Source of the DNA: Actinoplanes lutulentus
GTDB taxonomy: Bacteria; Actinomycetota; Actinomycetes; Mycobacteriales; Micromonosporaceae
Direction of reading: 5' to 3'
NCBI RefSeq assembly: GCF_003259845.1
Contig: NZ_QLMJ01000001.1
Location: 558,001-622,000 of the forward strand
DNA length: 64,000 nt
This document shows positions 44,080 through 51,526 of the stretch, in pieces (the stretch's first letter is position 1; every line of letters begins with the position of its first letter). Below the pieces are notes generated by a model. That model was not told the DNA's origin. It was given only the letters and a program-made list of their open reading frames with translations, and did no database searches. The position numbers and the translations under genes are program-made.

Positions 44080-45359
44080 TCGGAGTATGTCCCGTCGTAG
44101 ATCGACTTAGCCTTCGCAATCGCCTCGGGGTTGTTCAGGAATCGCGGATTGTGCTGGAAGGCCTTCACCGCATCCACATCACCGTCTGCCCGTGCGATCT
44201 CCTTCAGCGCCGCGTATTCATTGTTGTTGAGAGGCACGAGTCCCGGACCGGAGACCGGGAACACGGTTCCGCTGGGCTCGACCGTATAGATGCGACCGTT
44301 CACTTCGTAGTCGCCGGTGTCCTTGAGGAAGTTCGCGTTGCCGTCCGCGATCTGCCTGACGTCATCCTGCACCGCGGCCTCGTTACCTCGCAGGATGAAT
44401 GTGTTCTCCTTTCTGACCTGACCGTGCTTGATCCCGGCGAAGCTGTGCCTGGGGTGCGGCGGCTTCAGGTCCTTGCCTCGGGCGGGGCCGGGGATGTCGT
44501 CGCGGCCGCGCCACGGTGGGCCGGGTGGTGGCACGCTCGGTCCTCCGCCGCCTGCGCTTCCCCCTCCGGATGGCGGCGGACTCGCGGAGGAGTCGGCTCG
44601 GTGGAAGCCTGGCAGCTTTCGGGCGAGGTCGTTCATCAGCTCTCGCAGCTTCTCCAGGACCTTGCGGAGCCAGTCGGTCATCGGGAGCAGGCGGCGGAGG
44701 CTGGATAGGAGGCCTCGGATGAAATGTTGGATTCGGTTGGCCCATTTGGCTACCAGGCTTGCTACCTGGCTCGCCACGAGTGGGGTGGCCACGCCCAGTG
44801 AGAAGCCCTCCATTGCCAGCCACTGCGGCAATCTCACTGCCAGCGTTGCCACGAAGTCGGCGATCAGGTCGCGGACTATTTCGCGGACCAGGGCTACCAG
44901 CAGGCCCGTACCCTCGACTGCTGAAGCGATCCCGCCTGCCGCGACCCCGATGCCTTCCATCGCCGTGAGCTGCGTGGCAGCGTGCGTGCGGTACGCCTCG
45001 GCCGCGCCGCCGGCCCAGGCTGTGGTGTCCGCCTCGATTCCGGCCAGGTAGGACTGCCGGGCCGACGCCATCGCTGATGACACCTGTTGCCACTGCGCGG
45101 CCTGGGCGGAGACCGCTGAGGCGTTGCCGGCCAGGTGGTCGAGGGCCTCGCGGAGCACCGACACGTGCTCCAGCAGCCAGCCGACGCCCCAGCTGACCAG
45201 GCTGCCCAGCGGGTCCAGGACCAGGGATAACGCCTCCAGTGAGACCCCGACGCCGCCTAGTGACGCGTCGATCCAGCTGCCGTTCTGGATGCCCGAGGCG
45301 ATCTGGCGGGCGTCGTCGACGAGGCCCAGGCCGCTCAGGGCGGAGACCGGGGCGGTCAC
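44076..45359 (-). CDS. type VII secretion-linked polymorphic toxin
   Basis: A 427-residue modular protein. Residues 1-150 are helical with a WXG-like turn (TTAWAGGAAEAYRTHAATQL), the part recognised by an ESX/T7SS machine. Residues 150-255 hold hydrophobic helices (AMEGFSLGVATPLVASQVAS, LLSSLRRLLPMTDWLRK). A Pro/Gly-rich linker at about 262-300 leads to a C-terminal domain of about 120 residues (HGQVRKENTFILRGNEAA, GRIYTVEPSGTVFPVSGPG, NNPEAIAKAKSIYDG). The domain is the probable effector; I do not recognise its activity. GTG 45359 gives a GTGA overlap with the preceding gene. No T7SS core genes are in view. Confidence 0.78.
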   Translation of the reverse strand: MTAPVSALSGLGLVDDARQIASGIQNGSWIDASLGGVGVSLEALSLVLDPLGSLVSWGVGWLLEHVSVLREALDHLAGNASAVSAQAAQWQQVSSAMASARQSYLAGIEADTTAWAGGAAEAYRTHAATQLTAMEGIGVAAGGIASAVEGTGLLVALVREIVRDLIADFVATLAVRLPQWLAMEGFSLGVATPLVASQVASLVAKWANRIQHFIRGLLSSLRRLLPMTDWLRKVLEKLRELMNDLARKLPGFHRADSSASPPPSGGGSAGGGGPSVPPPGPPWRGRDDIPGPARGKDLKPPHPRHSFAGIKHGQVRKENTFILRGNEAAVQDDVRQIADGNANFLKDTGDYEVNGRIYTVEPSGTVFPVSGPGLVPLNNNEYAALKEIARADGDVDAVKAFQHNPRFLNNPEAIAKAKSIYDGTYSE

Positions 45360-45658
45360 GGTGACCTGATCTCACCGGCCGAGAAGTCGTCGGTGCTCTG
45401 GAAGGAGCTGACCGCCGACTTCACGTTCAGCGCGGTCTCCTGCAACGCCTCGGCGCTGCCGTTCATGGCGACGACGGCCACCTCGAAAACGCCGGACAGG
45501 ATCGCCGGCAGGAATCCGCACAACATCCCGTAGGCCCCGGGGTCCATCGACACCTGGCTCACCGCCGAGCGGGCCGTGCGTACCGCGTCGGCGACCCCCT
45601 CGACCGCCGACGCGTGCCGCATGACCGATTCGACAGGCAGATCCACGAATTCAGCCAT
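45356..45658 (-). CDS. EspC-like type VII secretion target / partner
   Basis: A 100-residue helical protein of the ESX EspC-like group: VDLPVESVMRHASAVEGVAD, then a second amphipathic helix with GSAEALQETALNVKSAVSSF. It resembles WXG100-like partners that dimerise with longer LXG/PPE-type effectors. It overlaps the upstream gene by 8 bp and the toxin gene by 4 bp, so the trio is translated as a unit. It is likely a secretion partner for the toxin. Confidence 0.8.
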   Translation of the reverse strand: MAEFVDLPVESVMRHASAVEGVADAVRTARSAVSQVSMDPGAYGMLCGFLPAILSGVFEVAVVAMNGSAEALQETALNVKSAVSSFQSTDDFSAGEIRSP

Positions 45659-46025
45659 CGACTTCTCCGAATCGGTTGGTGAATCCGTCGACCACGGCCC
45701 GGCCCGTTTCGGAGTCGGCGCCCACGGTTTCCCGGACCTCGTCGGACACCAGTGAGACGAGCGACTGCTGGGCGGACCGCATCACGGCCAGGATCTCCGC
45801 GCTCAATTCTTCGGGGCTCAACTCGTACATCCGTGAATCGAGCGAAAGGTCGGTGACCTGGCCGTTCGCACCCACGGTGACCGTCGCGTAGTGGCCTCGC
45901 GCCTGCGCGCTGAGCGCGGCCACCCGCTGCGCGAGTTGCGCCGCACGCGCGGCCTGCGCGTCGATGCGCGCGGTCCAGCTCTCCAGCCACTCGTCGGCAG
46001 CATCGATGTCCCTCACTGCAGCCAC
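45651..46025 (-). CDS. YbaB/EbfC-family protein of a T7SS substrate cassette
   Basis: A 124-residue protein: an N-terminal helix (WLESWTARIDAQAARAAQLA) is followed by the YbaB-like beta sheet GHYATVTVGANGQVTDLSLD and ELSAEILAVMRSAQQSL. Actinobacterial YbaB-like genes commonly open WXG100/EspC/toxin cassettes, where their role is unclear (DNA binding or chaperone). GTG 46025 is chosen; GTG 46016 is also in frame. Confidence 0.8.
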   Translation of the reverse strand: MAAVRDIDAADEWLESWTARIDAQAARAAQLAQRVAALSAQARGHYATVTVGANGQVTDLSLDSRMYELSPEELSAEILAVMRSAQQSLVSLVSDEVRETVGADSETGRAVVDGFTNRFGEVDG

Positions 46026-46090
46026 CCCCTTCTCCGACGCATACCCGCGGGCTGGGCGACCGGTTCATTCGGGTGCGTATCCTCAGGCCG

Positions 46091-47224
46091 GTGGAGGTTG
46101 ATCTCGCGCTGGTCGGGTTCGGCGGCGCTGCGGCGCTGGTGCTGTCGGCGCTGACCACGCCGTTGCGGGTCGCCGTCATCGATCCGGCCGGGCTGGACGC
46201 GGCCGACTCCAAGCGCCGGACCTGGGCTTTCTGGACCGGGCCGACGGATGAGCTCGATCCGGTGCTGGATGCCCAGTGGCCGGGGGTCGATCTTTTCGGG
46301 CCGTCGGGGAAGCAGCGGCTCGATCTCAGCCCGATGCGTTACGCCATGGTCCGCTCCGAGCCGATCTTCGGGCTCGCGGCCGAGGCCGCCGACCGTCTCG
46401 CCGCGCACACCGTCGTCGCGAATGTCGGCGATCTCGTCGACAACGGCTCCTCCGTCGACATCCTCGACGCCGATGGGGCCTCGGTTCTCCGAGCACGCTG
46501 GGTGCTCGATTCGCGGCCGGTCAAGCCCGCGAGGCCCGGCCGCACGTTTTGGCTTCAGCATTTCCGCGGGTGGTGGGTGCGCTCCGAAACCCCGATCTTC
46601 GATCCGGAGTCGGCTGTTCTGATGGATTTCCGGACGCCGCAGCCGGCGCATGGGGTGTCCTTCGGATACGTGCTGCCGACCAGTGCGAACACCGCGCTCA
46701 TCGAGTACACCGAGTTCTCGCCCCGCCGGCTCGGGGATTCTGCCTATGACGAGGCGCTTCGTGCGTACGCAAGGCAGTTGGGTCTGGGGAATTTGATTGT
46801 TGACGAGGTTGAGGACGGTGCGATTCCGATGACGGATGCGCCGTTCGAGCGGAGGCCGTCGGCGCGCGTTGTGCGGATCGGGACGGCGGGCGGGGCGACG
46901 CGGCCGTCGACGGGGTACACGTTCTCGGCGATGCGGCGGCAGGCCACGCAGATCGCCGAGCTGATCAGAAGCGGTCGTGACCCGGTGCCGGATGCCGCCT
47001 ATCCGCGTCGGCATCTGTGGATGGATTCGGTGGCGCTGCACGCGTGGGACAGCGGGCTGGTGTCGGCGCCGGAGTTCTTCGAGCGGCTGTTCCTGCGCAA
47101 TCCGCCGGATCGGGTGTTGCGGTTCCTCGACGGGCGGACGTCGCCGGCGGAGGAACTGGCGCTGATGGGGTCGACGCCGCTGGTTCCAATGGCGCGGTCA
47201 GCGTTGCGGAGTCTCCGGACCTGA
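46091..47224 (+). CDS. lycopene cyclase family protein (CrtY-type)
   Basis: A 377-residue FAD/NAD(P)-dependent lycopene beta-cyclase-type flavoprotein. The N-terminal dinucleotide motif is LALVGFGGAAALVLSAL, then RRTWAFWTGP. ARWVLDSRP, HFRGWWVRSE, SFGYVLPTS and IGTAGGATRPSTGYTFSAM are family blocks. GTG 46091 puts the FAD loop at residue 6; an earlier GTG at 46073 is less likely. No other carotenoid genes are nearby, so it is an orphan here. Its stop directly abuts the stop of the convergent gene. Confidence 0.88.
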   Translation: MEVDLALVGFGGAAALVLSALTTPLRVAVIDPAGLDAADSKRRTWAFWTGPTDELDPVLDAQWPGVDLFGPSGKQRLDLSPMRYAMVRSEPIFGLAAEAADRLAAHTVVANVGDLVDNGSSVDILDADGASVLRARWVLDSRPVKPARPGRTFWLQHFRGWWVRSETPIFDPESAVLMDFRTPQPAHGVSFGYVLPTSANTALIEYTEFSPRRLGDSAYDEALRAYARQLGLGNLIVDEVEDGAIPMTDAPFERRPSARVVRIGTAGGATRPSTGYTFSAMRRQATQIAELIRSGRDPVPDAAYPRRHLWMDSVALHAWDSGLVSAPEFFERLFLRNPPDRVLRFLDGRTSPAEELALMGSTPLVPMARSALRSLRT

Positions 47225-48370
47225 TCAGGAGAAGCGGGAGCGGCATGCCTCGGAAAGCTGGACGTTGTGGGACATCCCTATTTCGTTCAGGAATTTCTCC
47301 GGGTTGGAGGTGACCGGGACTTTCCAGTCCAGGAACTCCTGCCATTTCTGGAGGTCCGCTTTCCACAGTTCCACGAAATTGGAGCAGAGCCAGTGGGTGA
47401 TGTCGGCGCTCCGGCCTCGGGCCGCCTCCAGCGAACGGCGCATCCGGTCGTGCTCGGGGACGTTCTTCATCGTGGTCAGCAGCAGGTCGATGAACTGGCG
47501 GCGGCGGTACAGGGCGTCGCCCCAGAACGCGCTCACCGCGGTGTCGATGTTCTGGCCGGAATCAAGCAGCCAGAACAGGCCTTCGGCCAGGGTGTCGCCT
47601 AATTCCTCGCCCAGTGCGCGGGCCGGATTGGCGAACGGGTCGTAGGGGCGCTGGCGCATCGCTCCGGCCCGGGCCGCCCGGAACGGGACGCCGTCGCCGA
47701 GCAGGAAGAACCAGTCCTCGTTGTAGATGTTCGGGTAGAACGACCTGGTCCGGGCCGCGTCGACGATCATCGCGCCACCACCGATGAAGGTGTCCTGGAC
47801 GCCGCCGATCTGCCGGTACGCGTGACAGACGACCGAGTTGTCCTCGTACCCGAGATTGGCGAGCCCGACCGCGCGGTACCGATCGGTGAGGCCGGCGACG
47901 CGGTGCAGGTGGCGCGGGTCGTCGATGTGAATGTCGTCGTCCAGGAAAAGGACGCGCCGCCAGCTCGACCCTCGTGCCAGGACCAGGCCCAGATTGCGTT
48001 TCAGGCTCAGGTCGCTGACCGATCCGAAACCGCTTCTGTGCAGCAGACGATCAGTGGCGAACGACGGAAGCCGGCGGGCCAGGGATTGGTCGACGTCGAC
48101 CGCCAGAACGGCGGCGTTCTCGTCGTCGGCGAGCCGGCGTGCCTGTTCCGCGGAAGCGGCCCGGCTGCACAACGCGACGACCGGGACGTCGATTTCCTTA
48201 CCGATCTGCATGACGTGCCGTAATGCGTCGACCGGCCAGGCCGTGGGCACAATGATGGCGTCCAGCCGCACGGATGACGACCCGGCCGGGAGGGATTCCT
48301 CCTCGAGAAGGTCGGCGTGTGATCCGTGGTGGAGTTCGCGGGCGTCGACATGCGACACCTGGCTCGGCAC
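47225..48370 (-). CDS. glycosyltransferase-like (GT-A fold) protein of unknown specificity
   Basis: A 381-residue cytosolic protein. DAIIVPTAWPVDALRHVM starts a Rossmann-like region. VLFLDDDIHIDD provides a DxD-type metal motif at about residue 150, and QDTFIGGGAMIVDAART and NEDWFFLLGDG resemble the acceptor region of GT2-like enzymes. The rest is helical. GTG 48370 lies 4 bp after the stop of the XRE-type gene, so the two are cotranscribed. Donor and acceptor are unknown. Confidence 0.65.
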   Translation of the reverse strand: MPSQVSHVDARELHHGSHADLLEEESLPAGSSSVRLDAIIVPTAWPVDALRHVMQIGKEIDVPVVALCSRAASAEQARRLADDENAAVLAVDVDQSLARRLPSFATDRLLHRSGFGSVSDLSLKRNLGLVLARGSSWRRVLFLDDDIHIDDPRHLHRVAGLTDRYRAVGLANLGYEDNSVVCHAYRQIGGVQDTFIGGGAMIVDAARTRSFYPNIYNEDWFFLLGDGVPFRAARAGAMRQRPYDPFANPARALGEELGDTLAEGLFWLLDSGQNIDTAVSAFWGDALYRRRQFIDLLLTTMKNVPEHDRMRRSLEAARGRSADITHWLCSNFVELWKADLQKWQEFLDWKVPVTSNPEKFLNEIGMSHNVQLSEACRSRFS

Positions 48371-48374
48371 GTTC

Positions 48375-49466
48375 CTATCCCTTCGGCCAGGCGTGCAGGA
48401 CGGTGTCCGGCGCGGTCCAGTCCGGAGTGGCGGCGCCGCCGCCGGTCAGCACCTGAACCTTGAAGAGCAGGCTGTACGTGTCGCCGTCGAAGTTCTGCGC
48501 GAGGTACTCGGCGTTCTTCTCACGGAAGACGTCATGCGTGAGAGTGCGAACCGCTCCGTATACACCACTACCGTACATTCCGTTGCATACGGAAATCGTG
48601 CGTTCCCGGTTCAGCGGGTTGGGCGCGCGGAAGAAGTGGCCGACGTCCTGGACCAAGACCCGGACACCTCCACGATCCTCGAATTCCGGGGTGAACGAGT
48701 CGATGACCCCGCCGTCTCCAACGACCTGGAAGCATCCGCGGCTCGGGTCGTCGTCATCGGAGCGCTGTTCCACCGGGACGGGGGTCAGCCGCATGGCGTC
48801 CTGGGTGGCGTCGTTCCAGTCGATGCCACCGAGCAGCACGAGGTGGGCGACCCAGTCGTCGTCGACCATGTCGCGGGCGCTGACGTAGTGGACGTCGAGG
48901 TCGGGATTGACCGCGCGGATGTGCCCGTGCAGCTCGATCAGCGAGTCGAGATCGGCAAGGCGGGACAGTTTGGAGCGGTCCGGGTCGAGGGTCGACGGGG
49001 TCTCGCCGCCACCGGGCTCGGCGCAGACGATGACGACCGGACCCTCCTTGTAGGCCCACGGACCGTGGCCGACGATGCTGTGCCGGGCCGGCGTGACGGC
49101 GGCGGTGAACGTCTCGGCGTCCGCGAAGGCGAGGGCGGCCTCGCGGAGCCCGAAAAGCTCCTCCCGGAGCCGGGCCCGGGTGGCGGCCTCGTCGGAGGTG
49201 AGCTCCTGCTCGCTGATGAGCCGGTAAGGCCGGGTCTCGATCGAGCGGCGGGTGCTGAAGAAGGTCAGGATCGCGTTGAGCCTGTCCTCCGGCGGGGGCG
49301 TCGGCTTGGCGGTGCGCTCCCAGGAGGAGACGAGCTGGACGCTGGCCTTTTTCCGCCTGCTGAGCGCCTCGGCCAACTCGCCCTGGGTGACCGAGACGTC
49401 CGGCCACTGCGACTTGCGCAGCTTGCGCAGTCGCTCAGCCAGAACCTGCCCGGGATGAGGGTGCAC
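48375..49466 (-). CDS. XRE-type HTH protein with a Rossmann-like sensor domain
   Basis: A 363-residue protein. Residues 5-60 are an XRE HTH (VLAERLRKLRK, TQGELAEALSRRKKASVQLV, SSWERTAKPTPPPEDRL). The larger C-terminal part has alternating strands with Gly loops: PVVIVCAEPGGGETPS, DLDVHYVSARDMVDDDW, AHLVLLGGIDWND and HFFRAPNPLNRERTISVCNG. This is reminiscent of nucleotide- or SLOG-like sensor domains, but I cannot name it. GTG 49466 is 8 bp after GGAGG at about 49475-49479. It is coupled to the GT-like gene and may sense a small ligand. Confidence 0.7.
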   Translation of the reverse strand: MHPHPGQVLAERLRKLRKSQWPDVSVTQGELAEALSRRKKASVQLVSSWERTAKPTPPPEDRLNAILTFFSTRRSIETRPYRLISEQELTSDEAATRARLREELFGLREAALAFADAETFTAAVTPARHSIVGHGPWAYKEGPVVIVCAEPGGGETPSTLDPDRSKLSRLADLDSLIELHGHIRAVNPDLDVHYVSARDMVDDDWVAHLVLLGGIDWNDATQDAMRLTPVPVEQRSDDDDPSRGCFQVVGDGGVIDSFTPEFEDRGGVRVLVQDVGHFFRAPNPLNRERTISVCNGMYGSGVYGAVRTLTHDVFREKNAEYLAQNFDGDTYSLLFKVQVLTGGGAATPDWTAPDTVLHAWPKG

Positions 49467-49708
49467 GACCAGCACCTCCAGAAAATTTCACTGTACTACA
49501 AGTCACAAGTGCGTTTCGCACCCTAGCAGGCCGGTCAAGGGGATCCAGGGCGCCACGCGCCTCCGGCGGGCCGATCGTTACCGAGACGTGAGTGAATCAC
49601 CGGCCGGGGATCCTCATGTTCCACTTTGTTCTTGTTATTGCGACCAAGAACTCCACTAACTTACAGTTGTAAACCTGCACTACAGGTGGATCGACTGTAG
49701 GGGGTCGC
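49467..49708. promoter_or_regulatory. AT-richer divergent regulatory region with related inverted repeats
   Basis: 242 bp between the XRE gene and a small membrane-protein gene. It has ACCTG-CACTA-CAGGT (49672-49686), TTACA-GT-TGTAA (near 49660) and a related CTGTACTACAAGT at 49491, similar to CTGCACTACAGGT. These repeated CTACAxGT elements are candidate sites for the adjacent regulator. Confidence 0.45.
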
Positions 49709-49942
49709 ATGAAGACCACAGTCCCGACATCTATCGAAGCCATTTCCTCCGCGTACACGCAGGATCTGACGGCCGCGATCATCGCGGCGACGGCCCTCGC
49801 CGCCGTCCTTCTCATCACCTACCTGGTCATCCGGGCCACCTTCAAGATCATCCGCATCTTCATCCTGACGCGGCTGATCGCCGACACCCTCGCGGTCGGG
49901 CTGCTGGCCACAGTGGTCATCATCGGGCTGTTGAACCGCTGA
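49709..49942 (+). CDS. small two-helix membrane protein
   Basis: A 77-residue protein with hydrophobic helices at about 20-45 (AAIIAATALAAVLLITYLVI) and 52-75 (ADTLAVGLLATVVIIGLL), joined by RATFKIIRIF. ATG 49709 has AGGGGG at 49698-49703. Function unknown. The unusually A/T-rich leader differs from its neighbours. Confidence 0.7.
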   Translation: MKTTVPTSIEAISSAYTQDLTAAIIAATALAAVLLITYLVIRATFKIIRIFILTRLIADTLAVGLLATVVIIGLLNR

Positions 49943-50047
49943 CGGCGTACCGCGCTGCTGCCGCCCCCATCGACGATGTTGGACCTGTCGACAGCAGCGC
50001 CGCGTAGACGGCACGATCACCGAAGGCGCGCAGCGGGGAGGCCAGCG

Positions 50048-50554
50048 GTGGAGGATGACGTGTCGATACGGGCGGCTTCGGACGAGGACGTCCGCAAGCT
50101 CGTCGACCACAGGGACGAGAAGCACTACTTTCTCGAACATCTCGGAAAAGGCCGGGGGATCCTTCTCTTCGCCGTCCTCGGCGAAGTCCTCGTCGGCCAC
50201 ATCTTTCTGAGGCTGGAGCCGCCTGAAGAGCCGGAACTGCGCGACGGCCTTCCTGGCGTACCTCTCCTCCAGCACCTCAGAGTGATGGATGAACATCAAC
50301 GCTCCGGAATCGGCAGGCGACTGCTCAGCGCGGCCGAACACCGTTTGTACACGCTCGGGCATCGTCGTGTAGCCCTTGGCGTGCATCCTGATAACGATCC
50401 GGCCATCAACCTCTACAGAGGGCTACGCTTCTCGGCGTGGCGCGCCGAGCATCTCGCCACGTTCCGTGAACATGTGCTCGACGACGGCAGCACTGTGCGT
50501 GTGCAGGAGCCGTGTCTTGTGTTCGTTAAAAAGCTGGACCCGCCCAACGAATAA
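50048..50554 (+). CDS. GNAT-family N-acetyltransferase
   Basis: A 168-residue acetyltransferase. VSIRAASDEDVRKLVD opens the domain, then FAVLGEVLVGHIFLRLE. The acetyl-CoA loop is DEHQRSGIGRRLLSAAEHRL, and ALGVHPDNDPAINLYRGLRF is motif B. GTG 50048 has GGGAGG at 50034-50039; GTG 50060 is an alternative. It lies 9 bp upstream of the epimerase gene, so the two probably form an operon. The substrate is unknown. Confidence 0.9.
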   Translation: MEDDVSIRAASDEDVRKLVDHRDEKHYFLEHLGKGRGILLFAVLGEVLVGHIFLRLEPPEEPELRDGLPGVPLLQHLRVMDEHQRSGIGRRLLSAAEHRLYTLGHRRVALGVHPDNDPAINLYRGLRFSAWRAEHLATFREHVLDDGSTVRVQEPCLVFVKKLDPPNE

Positions 50555-50563
50555 AGGACGACG

Positions 50564-51496
50564 TTGACCTGGATCGTGACCGGTGGAGCCGGCTTCATCG
50601 GCGCGCACGTCGTCCACCTCCTCAGTGAAAGCCACGACGTGGTGGTTTTCGACAATCTCTCCACGGGACGCCTCGAACGGCTGCCCGCCGGTGTCACCGT
50701 GGTCAAGGGCTCGGTGACCGAGACCGACGACCTGGCCCGGTTGTTCGACGGGCATCCGGCGTCCGGGGTCGTTCACCTGGCGGCCCGCAAGTTCGCTCCG
50801 GACGGCACCGGTTTCCGGCCCGACAACATCGACGGCGTGCACAACCTCGTCGAGGCGATGACCCGGGCGGGTGTCGACCGGCTGCTGTTCGCCTCGTCGG
50901 CCGCGGTTTACGGCGAGTCCGGTCCGGCCCTCGCGGCCGAGGATCAGCCGCTGGTGCCGGTGAACCCCTACGGCAAGACCAAACTCGAGGGTGAGCAGAT
51001 CATCGGCGAGACCCGGTTGCGGTCCATCGCGCTGCGCCAGTTCAACGTCGTCGGGGCCGGACCGCACCCGTTCGCGGCGGACACCGGACCGGCCGCGTTG
51101 CTCCCGGCCGTCTTTCGCTCCCTCTCCGAGGGCAAAAAACTTGTGGTACGCGGACACGACTACCCGACCGGCGACGGCAGCGCGGTCCGGGATTACGTGC
51201 ACGTGGAAGACGTGGCCAGAGCTTATGTACGCGGGGTCGAGCTGCTGTCCGGGTCCACGGAACAGCGGCACCTCGCGGTGAACGTCGCCAGCGGTCAGGG
51301 CACGTCAGTGCTGGACCTGGTGCGCCTGGCCGGGCGCGTCGCCGGCGAGGAGGTGCCGTTCGTCCTGGGTGATCGGCGGCCCGGCGACGCTGCCGAGGTG
51401 GTCGCCGACGTGTCGCGGGCGGTGGAACTGGGGTTCGCCGGGCGGCTCTCGCTGGAGGAAGCGGTCCGCTCAGCCTGGGAGTCCTGGCCGGCATGA
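50564..51496 (+). CDS. NAD-dependent epimerase/dehydratase (GalE-like SDR)
   Basis: A 310-residue extended SDR. The NAD loop is VTGGAGFIGAHVVHLL at 5-20, with DNLSTG specifying NAD. LFASSAAVYGES and NPYGKTKLEGEQI supply Ser, Tyr and Lys of the catalytic triad; RQFNVVGAGPHP and YPTGDGSAVRDYVHVEDVA are UDP-sugar epimerase signatures. TTG 50564 has AAAGGA at 50553-50558. Likely a UDP-glucose 4-epimerase or a close nucleotide-sugar epimerase. Confidence 0.92.
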   Translation: MTWIVTGGAGFIGAHVVHLLSESHDVVVFDNLSTGRLERLPAGVTVVKGSVTETDDLARLFDGHPASGVVHLAARKFAPDGTGFRPDNIDGVHNLVEAMTRAGVDRLLFASSAAVYGESGPALAAEDQPLVPVNPYGKTKLEGEQIIGETRLRSIALRQFNVVGAGPHPFAADTGPAALLPAVFRSLSEGKKLVVRGHDYPTGDGSAVRDYVHVEDVARAYVRGVELLSGSTEQRHLAVNVASGQGTSVLDLVRLAGRVAGEEVPFVLGDRRPGDAAEVVADVSRAVELGFAGRLSLEEAVRSAWESWPA

Positions 51497-51526
51497 CCGT
51501 CTGCTGACAAGGCCGCGACGCCGGCT

